NCBI GenBank assembly: GCA_963835585.1
Contig: CAWIGF010000003.1
Span: forward strand, 558,001 to 622,000
Origin: UBA10107 sp963835585
GTDB lineage: Archaea; Nanobdellota; Nanobdellia; Woesearchaeales; UBA10107
Length of the DNA stretch: 64,000 nucleotides
Reading direction: 5' to 3'
Positions 41,404 through 49,020 of the stretch are shown piece after piece (position 1 is the first letter of the stretch; every line of letters starts with the position of its first letter). A program made the translations under genes and the position numbers. Under the pieces are notes generated by a model, which was not told where the DNA came from, made no database searches, and saw only the letters and a program-made list of their open reading frames with translations.

Positions 41404-42285
41404 ATGAAGAGAGTTTTCGTGCCTGAACGAACCATCATCGACTTGCCTGGCGATTTCAGATCCAACGCCTGCTATGACGGCGTTTGCAGCGTTTTCCATT
41501 TCTCCGAAAAACGCATCATGCCGATTTTGAAAGCGACCTTTGCGGTTACCGAGTCTGATAGAGATAGGGTCATCATTGGGACGTATTCCATGATCCATGA
41601 AAGCTTGGAGACCGTGACACTCATGAATCGAGTATCTGCGATTCAGGGGGTGGGTTCCGCCGCAAAAACGCTTCTTGAGTTGGCGTTGGAGCTGAAGTTT
41701 CTGTGCGACGATAAATCAAACGCCTCGGCTGAGAAGTACATCGCCTATGCGACAATCGAGCGCCACAGAATTTCGAAACGGATTTTAAAATTCTATGCCG
41801 AGAAGAACGTAGAGCCTGAATTGACTATGGATGAGGGCTTGAAATCGACGATAAAACCAGACGCGTTCATCGAAAAGCTCATTGCCACCCATTGGCCGGG
41901 ATCATCGATCAAAACTCTGCACCATTGGTCTGGTATCAAAGCGGTATTTGATAGGGCGGTACGCCTCGGGCCAGAATACGAGCGTCTGTATTGGGAGATC
42001 TATACCGTGATGAACTGGCATGACCATTCCAATCCGGCTTCGTGGATTGGAAAGTCCTTCTCGCAAAAGCATGCGGGTATTCAAACGGCGTATATTTGCG
42101 TTATAAAACTCATGACTGTCATTCTGGCTACCTTGAGGGAAGAATTCCGATTCGACGTCGTGGTCCAGGACTTTACCCGCACCATGAGCGAGTTGATAGT
42201 GAAGCCAATGGAAGTCATGACCCAAGAGCTAGAGAGGATGAAAACCGAGGGCAAATTCACGACTGATGGTAGTTCTACTTCCTAA
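41404..42285 (+). CDS. DUF5677-like protein
   Basis: Up to 293 residues; the N-terminus before ATG 41518 is doubtful. ASAEKYIAYATIERHRISKR after LLELALELKFL matches the DUF5677 pattern (R/L-x-x-E-L-x-x-x-x-x-F-L then a Y-x-x-Y-x-x-x-x-x-x-R helix), and YWEIYTVMNWHDHSNPASW is the conserved C-terminal histidine region. The family is common in bacterial defence and mobile islands; function unknown. GC content is clearly higher than in the neighbours, so it is a recent arrival. Flanked by related hairpins H1 and H2. Confidence 0.65.
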   Translation: MKRVFVPERTIIDLPGDFRSNACYDGVCSVFHFSEKRIMPILKATFAVTESDRDRVIIGTYSMIHESLETVTLMNRVSAIQGVGSAAKTLLELALELKFLCDDKSNASAEKYIAYATIERHRISKRILKFYAEKNVEPELTMDEGLKSTIKPDAFIEKLIATHWPGSSIKTLHHWSGIKAVFDRAVRLGPEYERLYWEIYTVMNWHDHSNPASWIGKSFSQKHAGIQTAYICVIKLMTVILATLREEFRFDVVVQDFTRTMSELIVKPMEVMTQELERMKTEGKFTTDGSSTS

Positions 42286-42360
42286 GCGATACATTCATAA
42301 GACAGCTTGATAACTTTCCGTCTTCACATCTCAAAAATCCATGCTTGTAGCGATAAATGA

Positions 42361-42400
42361 AAGCTTTTGTTTGCAATGATTTTACAGGCAAGGGCTTTTT
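42361..42400 (+). terminator. Hairpin H2 with U-run
   Basis: AAGC (42361-42364) pairs with GCTT; inside TTGTTTG pairs with CAGGCAA around AATGATTTTA-type loop (CAATGATTTTA). TTTTTCC follows. About 75 nt after the DUF5677-like stop; close relative of H1. Confidence 0.65.
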
Positions 42401-42540
42401 CCGTTGTTTTTTCGGTGTTTAAACGTTTAGTCCTGGAAAACAGGGAGCGCAATTAATAGATTAGTTAAAGGGACAGGGTTTATTGTCATTACTTGGTAAT
42501 AGCAGAAGATTTAAGACAATACCCTGGAAGGAATAATGCG

Positions 42541-43263
42541 ATGGATGCGGTTTGGACAGTCGGTATAGTGGCAGGAGTGCCGACACTTTATGCGGCGAGT
42601 AAAGTGTTTTATGATTTCTATGTCCTTAATAAGCCCAAAACTAAAACTACGGGAGAACATATTCCTGCTCTTGAAGAACAGCCTACGGCTCGTGCCGAGG
42701 TTTTTGATACGATGGTCAAATTGATGGAAGTTAAACCTGAGACAGAAATAGATTTGCTTGGTCGAGATTTAGAAAAACTACAGGATCTTGATTACAGATG
42801 CATTGATACGCTAAGTAAGTGGTTGTTTAGTTATAAAGCGGCGCGTATTAACTATTATGTATTTAAAGATGTCTTTAATCCCGAACTCATCAAAAATAAA
42901 AAGGAAAAAAAAGACACTGTAAAGCTTGCTTGGAAAAAAGAAAGTCTTTATGAAATTCTTAAAAACGATAAGTTCCATGCCTTTCTCGTACGGCGAACAC
43001 CTAAGACGAAGGACCTAATAGATGATCTTTGGGAGCACCATTTTGCGATTTTTTCTAATCCGGATCAGCTTTGGTTAGGCGGATATGACCCAGAATTCCA
43101 ACCAAAGGGGGAACATTATGTTTATGACACCGTATTGGTACGTGATATAGAAAATGATTCAAGATATAAAACATGTAAGACTATACTCAACACCTTAAAA
43201 GAAGTGAGCGTGCCCCTAAATTTAAAGGAAAGAATAACTTTGCATGACCACGCAAGAAATTGA
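42541..43263 (+). CDS. Hypothetical protein with N-terminal membrane anchor, 240 aa
   Basis: ATG 42541 is preceded by GGAAGGA. Residues 3-22 are moderately hydrophobic (VWTVGIVAGVPTLYAASKVF), the rest is soluble and helical, with aromatic-rich CIDTLSKWLFSYKAARINYY. Its 3' end overlaps the next membrane protein gene by 20 nt, so the two probably work together. No family recognised. Confidence 0.5.
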   Translation: MDAVWTVGIVAGVPTLYAASKVFYDFYVLNKPKTKTTGEHIPALEEQPTARAEVFDTMVKLMEVKPETEIDLLGRDLEKLQDLDYRCIDTLSKWLFSYKAARINYYVFKDVFNPELIKNKKEKKDTVKLAWKKESLYEILKNDKFHAFLVRRTPKTKDLIDDLWEHHFAIFSNPDQLWLGGYDPEFQPKGEHYVYDTVLVRDIENDSRYKTCKTILNTLKEVSVPLNLKERITLHDHARN

Positions 43264-43603
43264 ACCGTTCATTCGTCTTTATGCGGTCACGGGTGCAATT
43301 ATTGTTATAGCGACATATCTTTCTATTACACCGCCGAACCATAAATCGGAATTTAAAACAAACTTGGTTAGGTCCCTCTATAAACCTCCAAACCACCTAT
43401 TCTCGTTTATTATTCAGAAGTGCTATCAATTAGCGGGATGGACATGTATTGGATGCTTAATCGCATTGGTTTTTTTAACAATAGGATGGTTGATATTTGG
43501 CCCTCTTGAGAGAATTGAAACCGCAATTGTGATAGCTGGATTGATAACATTCATACCTTCTTTTGGATATATTTCTTTAAAGATTAAAGAAAATTTTAAG
43601 TGA
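43244..43603 (+). CDS. Three-helix membrane protein, 119 aa
   Basis: Helices near residues 12-28 (YAVTGAIIVIATYLSI), 65-87 (AGWTCIGCLIALVFLTIGWL) and 93-112 (AIVIAGLITFIPSFGYISL). Translationally coupled to the upstream gene. Function unknown. Confidence 0.5.
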   Translation: MTTQEIEPFIRLYAVTGAIIVIATYLSITPPNHKSEFKTNLVRSLYKPPNHLFSFIIQKCYQLAGWTCIGCLIALVFLTIGWLIFGPLERIETAIVIAGLITFIPSFGYISLKIKENFK

Positions 43604-43803
43604 GGGGCAGTAAATTTTAATTTTCTTGAACTGCGCGTAATGTATTTTCAAAATAGTTTGCCTCATATCTCACTAAATCCAAATACTCTTTTTTTAGTAA
43701 TTAAGCCATTTTCCCTCCCCTAGTAGCTCATAAAACCGACCGAAACATTTTAATATTAGTCCCCCGTAGTGGACGACACGCTGTTCGGCGGGTTGGTAAT
43801 ACT

Positions 43804-44166
43804 GTGGCAGTTGATGAAGTATTGAAAGCAATTGAAAAAGGAAAAATCAAAGGTGGCTTTGGTGAAATTGCCCGCCGTTTGAGGGAATCAGAAGGCTTTC
43901 AATATACTCGTGGGAAAATGGCTGTTGAGCTGTATGGAAATAAACACTATTCATTTTTAATTATACAAACGGAAACAGGACAGCGTCCAACAAGTGTAAG
44001 CACATTAAAAAAATACTTATCCTATTTTTCTATCCCTCAGAAGTACTATTCTAAAATAATTGAAGACGATGCTGAATGGTATGGGAAGATGATTGTTGAA
44101 CGAGCTATAGCTCGAGAGAAGCAGATAATATTAAGACGTAAGAAAAAGCTTCAAAAACTCCTCTAA
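43804..44166 (+). CDS. Hypothetical basic helical protein, 120 aa
   Basis: GTG start at 43804. AIEKGKIKGGFGEIARRLRE and a middle TSVSTLKKYLSYFSIPQKYY suggest a small HTH-like DNA-binding protein; the C-terminus is very basic (REKQIILRRKKKLQKLL). Followed by an inverted repeat at 44200 and hairpin H3. Confidence 0.5.
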   Translation: MAVDEVLKAIEKGKIKGGFGEIARRLRESEGFQYTRGKMAVELYGNKHYSFLIIQTETGQRPTSVSTLKKYLSYFSIPQKYYSKIIEDDAEWYGKMIVERAIAREKQIILRRKKKLQKLL

Positions 44167-44199
44167 AGCTTCTTGAAATTTGGGATAAACAAGATATAA

Positions 44200-44225
44200 T
44201 TGTAAACAAGATTAATTGTTTACAA
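44200..44225 (+). promoter_or_regulatory. Perfect 10-bp inverted repeat, likely operator
   Basis: TTGTAAACAA-GATTAA-TTGTTTACAA: arms at 44200-44209 and 44216-44225. No U-run follows, so a protein-binding site is more likely than a terminator. It lies between two orphan genes; the basic protein just upstream could be its ligand. Confidence 0.5.
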
Positions 44226-44285
44226 AATTCTAACCGCGAAAACCAGTACCTTAAGACAAAGTTCTAGAAAGGTCGGTTTCGTGAT

Positions 44286-44324
44286 AAGGCTCTTCAATGA
44301 CCTTGTTACGGAATTGGCCTTTTT
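44286..44324 (+). terminator. Hairpin H3 with U-run
   Basis: AAGGC (44286-44290) pairs with GCCTT (44317-44321), inner TTC/GAA, and the loop has CAATGACCTTG, matching the loop core of H1 and H2. TTTTTG follows. 120 nt after the upstream stop codon. Confidence 0.6.
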
Positions 44325-44363
44325 GCGTTTTGGGGTAAATTTTTTAGGAACAGAGGCAAGACG

Positions 44364-45038
44364 GTGCTTAGACCCAATCCAAAAGTTATAAACAAAAATA
44401 TTACCTCTGATGAGATAGAAGCAATAATAGCGGCACGCAGCCTGATGGAAAATATAAATATGGATCGTATTACTAGAAAAGTGATCTCGCGATATTATTT
44501 CGATTTATATAACATTCACGCGTCTGAATCTAAAAACATTAAACCAATTGAATCCCCACCAGAATATAACCCGAACACACGTATTTCGTATCATCAAATG
44601 GAAGTGTTAGAATCACAATTATCCTGCGGCAAGGAACCCATTTATTATTTTTTGAATTCTTCTTTTATGGGTAAGATAAATGGACTTCAATTTGTTCTTT
44701 CTACTGATCCTAATAAACCAACTAATGTTTACCCAATCAAAAATAATTTAAAGTTACAAGATACAACTCCGAATGCATTTCACATCCCTCACAATGTTAC
44801 AGGACAACTACATCAACCCATAGACCCTTACTGCGAAATTTTTGATCAAGGAATCGAATTCAATCATATTAGCGGACGTTGTTTGCAAGCATTCATACCT
44901 ACAAGGCTAATCAGAAGCCCCAAAAACCCAAACGACTCAAACTGCACAGAATTTAATTTTCGAATATTGATTACGCAGATAAAAATCAGTTTGAAGGAAT
45001 TGATCGGTTTTAGATGCCATCCTGGGACGTCCATTTAG
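44364..45038 (+). CDS. Hypothetical protein, 224 aa
   Basis: GTG start at 44364 after GAGGCAAG. Soluble; rich in Asn, Pro and Ile. Segments such as NINMDRITRKVISRYYFDLY and CLQAFIPTRLIRSPKNPNDS show no known motif. Orphan cargo gene. Confidence 0.45.
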   Translation: MLRPNPKVINKNITSDEIEAIIAARSLMENINMDRITRKVISRYYFDLYNIHASESKNIKPIESPPEYNPNTRISYHQMEVLESQLSCGKEPIYYFLNSSFMGKINGLQFVLSTDPNKPTNVYPIKNNLKLQDTTPNAFHIPHNVTGQLHQPIDPYCEIFDQGIEFNHISGRCLQAFIPTRLIRSPKNPNDSNCTEFNFRILITQIKISLKELIGFRCHPGTSI

Positions 45039-45363
45039 CCGTAAAGAACCACAGAAAGAATGTCCAATCTCCCTTACTAGCATTCAGCATAGGGAACGGT
45101 CAGTATCTTCCCGCCTTTTAGTAGTCGGAAAGAGTCCGCTTGTACTTGGGTATTGCACCCAAGACCTAAGCTTCTATTAAGACAATATTATATCTGGTGT
45201 TGTCGGTAGTCAACCGGCTTTAAAAAATTAGTAATGTGTTATGGGTTGATGTGGGAAAACGTAGGGAAAATAACAAATTTTCCATTTGAAAATAATTATT
45301 AAAAAGTGGCGATAATTGTATTGTGTCCTTGTTCGAATCCCAAACAAATGCTTCTTAAATCAG
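45039..45363 (+). other. Gene-free stretch with one strong hairpin
   Basis: About 325 nt without a gene. Contains CTTGGGT-ATTGC-ACCCAAG at 45145-45163, a 7-bp stem with 5-nt loop, without U-run. The 5' half (45050-45140) is mixed in composition and could be part of a small RNA; nothing else recognised. Confidence 0.4.
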
Positions 45364-45543
45364 TTACTTGAGGTGATGAGCTGATGCGTCACGCTCATTT
45401 TCCTGGAACTTAAAACCAAGAGGGGCCTTTTTAGCCAAGGCGTTTTTGATATAGAAAGACTTATGCAAATTTCGACCAAGCTTAACAATATTCACAATGA
45501 ATTGTGCCCAGTCCACTGTATGCGTCTGTTTGACATAGCCCAT
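45364..45543 (-). CDS. Small hypothetical protein, 59 aa
   Basis: ATG 45543 on the minus strand is preceded by AAGGTGG at 5 nt, which decides the start. MGYVKQTHTVDWAQFIVNIV followed by basic and aromatic sequence. It runs opposite to the duplicated fragment at 45570. Not recognised; may be a remnant of a larger gene. Confidence 0.4.
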   Translation of the reverse strand: MGYVKQTHTVDWAQFIVNIVKLGRNLHKSFYIKNALAKKAPLGFKFQENERDASAHHLK

Positions 45544-45569
45544 TATTCCCACCTTGTAGCTATCAATGT

Positions 45570-45845
45570 ATGGACTTGTTTGACCGTCGGGTTGTGCGGG
45601 ATGAAAACTTAGAAACCCTGCTTCAGAAACAGATAGAAAACGCAAACGAGCTGGAACGCATCATCGTGAGCGACCCCCTCAATTACGAACTACAACACCG
45701 TCTTCACAAAGAAATGACCGACATGGAAATCCAGAAGGGGAATGAAAGAACGGGTTTTTGGCGGGACATCGCATCGATAATTCCACGGGTTTTGGATCTT
45801 GAACTGGAATACAAGGACTTGGGAGATTTGGATAGGATGAAATGA
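45570..45845 (+). pseudogene. Partial duplicate of the gene at 47017-47406
   Basis: From 45583 the sequence is nearly identical to 47144-47406 at DNA level, ending in the same GGATAGGATGAAATGA. The product from residue 6 (RRVVRDENLETLLQKQIENA...) equals the last 87 residues of the 129-residue protein apart from two differences (RIIVSDPL versus RLIVSDPN). The first 42 residues of the parent are missing and replaced by MDLFD from other sequence, with no ribosome site. Confidence 0.75.
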
Positions 45846-46016
45846 TATTTTACAAGTTCTTTAACACCGTTAAACTTTTTTGAACGCCGCTGACATGGAA
45901 TAGCGATTTAAGAGGAATCGTGAAAATATTTATGGAGAAGATTAGATAATTTGAGGTAGTGCACGCCTTCTTGGAGAACTATAATCTGCAATATTTTATA
46001 TTCTTGTGAGGACTAA

Positions 46017-46253
46017 ATGGGTCAGGCACTAATCCAGGCATTCAAAATTATTTCCAATATTTCAACCCCGCTTGGACTAGTTGTGGGATTGCTCGCTATA
46101 TTCTTGGTCGGATTAGTTGTCGTATTTTTACGCACTAAACCAGGACCAATTAAAGAAACGCCTAAAATTCTCGTAGTTATGCTCTTAGTAACCGGCGCAT
46201 TACTTAGCTTTGGACTCTTTCTCTTTTTCCTTTCCATTGATTCTTCCGTTTGA
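46017..46253 (+). CDS. Two-helix membrane protein, 78 aa
   Basis: GTGAGGAC precedes ATG 46017. Two helices (GLVVGLLAIFLVGLVVVFL and ILVVMLLVTGALLSFGLFLF) with a short Pro-rich cytoplasmic loop. Holin-like in size and layout, but there is no further support for that role. Confidence 0.5.
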   Translation: MGQALIQAFKIISNISTPLGLVVGLLAIFLVGLVVVFLRTKPGPIKETPKILVVMLLVTGALLSFGLFLFFLSIDSSV

Positions 46254-46364
46254 GGAAAATCTTCCAATCCCGCCCCCAGGTTGGAATGGGGATCATCGGG
46301 GACCTGCACAGTTTCGTGATATAGAAATTGGAAATGGTGAACTCGAAATTGAATTTCAATAGCT

Positions 46365-46742
46365 TTATTCAGTGTTGTATTTGAAATCGTAATTCTTGCC
46401 CTGAAACATCATTCCTTCCATCTTCATCTGATAATAATCGTTTTGATGGACTATTTTCCCTCGCATAACAACGGGTCGATTCATTTCGGAACTTGCTTTC
46501 AAATGAACTGATGCATAAATCCGACTTAGAAAATCTCGGCCTGAAAAAGGAAAAATGTATTGTTGTTCTTCAGGATCAAGTAAAAGGCCTTCGAAAATCG
46601 TTTCTTTTAAGAACGGGAAATTAAATTGAGCCTGTTGAACCACCAAGCCCTTCACGATACCTTCCAATTCGATTTTTTGATTTTTGTAACTGGGTGGGCC
46701 TCTGACTAATACGGGTATAGGGACTTTTTCATATTCTGTCAT
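46365..46742 (-). CDS. Hypothetical OB-fold-like protein, 125 aa
   Basis: ATG 46742 is 20 nt from a minus-strand TATA box, so it is taken as start. Beta-rich throughout: PIPVLVRGPPSYKNQKIELE, GIVKGLVVQQAQFNFPFLK, RPVVMRGKIVHQNDYYQMKM. Repeated VRG/MRGKIV strands suggest an OB fold. Function unknown. Confidence 0.5.
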   Translation of the reverse strand: MTEYEKVPIPVLVRGPPSYKNQKIELEGIVKGLVVQQAQFNFPFLKETIFEGLLLDPEEQQYIFPFSGRDFLSRIYASVHLKASSEMNRPVVMRGKIVHQNDYYQMKMEGMMFQGKNYDFKYNTE

Positions 46743-46761
46743 ACAACTAGAAAAGCATAAC

Positions 46762-46772
46762 TTATATATAAA
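46762..46772 (-). promoter_or_regulatory. TATA box of the OB-like gene
   Basis: TTTATATATAA read on the minus strand, 20 nt before the ATG at 46742; leaderless spacing. Confidence 0.5.
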
Positions 46773-47016
46773 CATTTTGGTTTGTTGTCTCTGAGTAGTG
46801 ACAATTAATCAACCACTGCTGAGTAATATTCTGAGACGGCTAATCATAAAAAATCAATTTTGTTAATAGTTTTAAGATGTTGAAATTGAAAAGGGTGTTA
46901 AATTAATTACGAATTTTCGTGCCCACTTTCTTCGTCACCTGCCTTATAAAAAACCTGTCTTAGTTAGTCGTCGCGTCTTTCCCACTCTGCAATAGAGAAA
47001 AGGGCGCGGAGACACT

Positions 47017-47406
47017 ATGGATGACGATGAACACGAAGAGCAGGAAGACCAGACATTCCCCAACCTTGACGCCTTGGTATGGAACCATTGGAAAAAACGA
47101 AACATCAGGGAAATCATTGAGCGTTATGAGGATTTCGTCGATGACCGTCGGGTTGTGCGGGATGAAAACTTAGAAACCCTGCTTCAGAAACAGATAGAAA
47201 ACGCAAACGAGCTGGAACGCCTAATCGTTAGCGATCCCAATAATTACGAATTACAACACCGCCTTCACAAAGAAATGACCGACATGGAAATCCAGAAGGG
47301 GAATGAAAGAACGGGTTTTTGGCGGGACATCGCATCGATAATTCCACGGGTTTTGGATCTTGAACTGGAATACAAGGACTTGGGAGATTTGGATAGGATG
47401 AAATGA
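47017..47406 (+). CDS. Acidic helical protein, 129 aa (parent of a partial duplicate)
   Basis: ATG 47017 lies 8 nt after GCGGAGA. Acidic start MDDDEHEEQEDQTFPNLDAL, then helical sequence IREIIERYEDFVDDRRVVRD. No known motif. Its last 263 nt recur at 45583-45845. Function unknown. Confidence 0.6.
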   Translation: MDDDEHEEQEDQTFPNLDALVWNHWKKRNIREIIERYEDFVDDRRVVRDENLETLLQKQIENANELERLIVSDPNNYELQHRLHKEMTDMEIQKGNERTGFWRDIASIIPRVLDLELEYKDLGDLDRMK

Positions 47407-47519
47407 CGTGATTTGCATAATTTTCAGATATCAATTTCCCTGAAAACTGGATTTTCAAGAGCCGGATTTCCGTTGAAATACTGAAACATTTAAATAGTCG
47501 TGAATTCCAATTAAGGCGC

Positions 47520-48857
47520 ATGGTCCCAGTAAAAAAAATGTGTCTGGCTTTAGTATTGATGATTATTCTCCCTTCTGCTTTCGCGGTTACCATTTCTGGT
47601 AGATTTATCGATGGAGAAACTGGACAGCCGGTTGCGAATGTTGGCTTAATCGAGCGTACTTCGATGGAATCATTTCCAGAAATCAAAGACGATGTTCTCT
47701 TGGGAATCAGCAACACACAAGGGGAATTTGTGATAAGTCCGCAAGTGCCTGAAGTTGTCGCCGAAAATCTGACCATTGCAGAAGCTAAGACTCAAGTTCA
47801 GCAAGCGGAATCAAGAGGAGTGGATTTAGGGAGTAATAATGTCATCGATTCTCAGCACGCAAACCTTGTAACCATTGTTCCGGATATCTACACGGCAAAT
47901 CCTAATATAACTGTAAATCAAACCGAGTTTTACTGGCTGTCCAATTCTGAAAATGCGCCAAGGGAGAATAAAACGGTTACCGAATACGGATTTATAGAAA
48001 ACTATTCGTCCTATTACTGGACGTTCAATACCGTGCCTGGGGCTGAATACGCCGTATTGCTGGAATCCCACTCTGGAATAGGAAACATGCTCACGGACAT
48101 AAACCCAATCTCGCAGGGAGTAAAAATCAACGATGGAAACCAGTACATTGATCTGGGTAATATCACGCTTTATTCGGAAAACGAATGGAATTTCTGCACT
48201 GCCGCAAACCTTGTTCCCGGGACTTCCAACCATTACATGGATGCCGGCAATTGCAACATAACCGTTTATCCCAACAAGGGTATGGCGTACACGCCGATTA
48301 ACCTTATTGGCACAGGATACTACCCGGACGAAAAATATATCTTGAGTTTTGGCGGGCAGGCTTTTGAGGATGTTTATTCAGATGCTAACGGTACAATCAA
48401 TAGAACTTTCCGGATTACGGATGAATTCCAGAACAATCCTTCATGCGGCGCGAGCACTACTTGCGGCTTCTCAATTGGAATAACGACTCCATACGGTGAA
48501 GAATTGCGAAATGTCGTTTATCAATTGACTGAAAATTTGTCGGGCACGTATTTCTATGTCGGCAGGGCGGGAAACATTACGGTAAATCTTTTTGAGTTCA
48601 ACCAAACAGTGCCGGTTTGGGTTCCGCTTGAACTAACCGCAACTAATCAAGGAAAGACATGCACCTTTTTGGTCAACGGAACCGATTCCTTGACATTGAG
48701 GACGGGTTCAATTGGGGAAAAAGACAATCTCCAATTCGAAGTGTTTAATATTATGACATTGCCAACGGGAGAGAAAGTATGCAGAGCAACCGTGGTTATG
48801 AGTTCCCAGAGCATCTTCGTTAAGATACTTGTGTGGGTAAGGAATTTGCTTTCCTAA
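47520..48857 (+). CDS. Secreted surface protein with C-terminal hydrophobic tail
   Basis: 445 residues. Signal peptide MCLALVLMIILPSAFA; residues 28-60 resemble a carboxypeptidase-regulatory-like beta sandwich (ISGRFIDGETGQPVANVGLI ... GEFVISP). Many N-x-S/T sites (about ten) imply N-glycosylation outside the cell. The last residues QSIFVKILVWVRNLLS form an amphipathic helix that closely matches the end of the unrelated exported protein at 60691 (QSIFSQIISWLRGI). A TATA-like TTTAAATAG lies 30 nt upstream. Confidence 0.65.
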   Translation: MVPVKKMCLALVLMIILPSAFAVTISGRFIDGETGQPVANVGLIERTSMESFPEIKDDVLLGISNTQGEFVISPQVPEVVAENLTIAEAKTQVQQAESRGVDLGSNNVIDSQHANLVTIVPDIYTANPNITVNQTEFYWLSNSENAPRENKTVTEYGFIENYSSYYWTFNTVPGAEYAVLLESHSGIGNMLTDINPISQGVKINDGNQYIDLGNITLYSENEWNFCTAANLVPGTSNHYMDAGNCNITVYPNKGMAYTPINLIGTGYYPDEKYILSFGGQAFEDVYSDANGTINRTFRITDEFQNNPSCGASTTCGFSIGITTPYGEELRNVVYQLTENLSGTYFYVGRAGNITVNLFEFNQTVPVWVPLELTATNQGKTCTFLVNGTDSLTLRTGSIGEKDNLQFEVFNIMTLPTGEKVCRATVVMSSQSIFVKILVWVRNLLS

Positions 48858-49020
48858 TCGTTGTTTTTTGGGGAAATCAGGCTTTTAATGGTAAATCAAT
48901 GTTCTTTGTAGATGTTTATTAGATGTTAAAATATATTACTTGAAGGTTTTGCGGAATACGTTTTACCTTTTTTCCCCAACTCAACTATCATTAAAAAAAG
49001 CGCAATTAAGGATTTCTTGA

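Noticed and set aside
41227..41598. Minus-strand frame upstream of and overlapping the DUF5677-like gene
   Set aside because: It overlaps the conserved plus-strand frame and has no recognised domain; the plus strand has the family pattern. It is not excluded that the first 38 codons of the plus-strand gene are wrong.
46017..46253. Holin
   Set aside because: Size and two helices fit, but no endolysin or other lysis gene is near, so no such claim is made.
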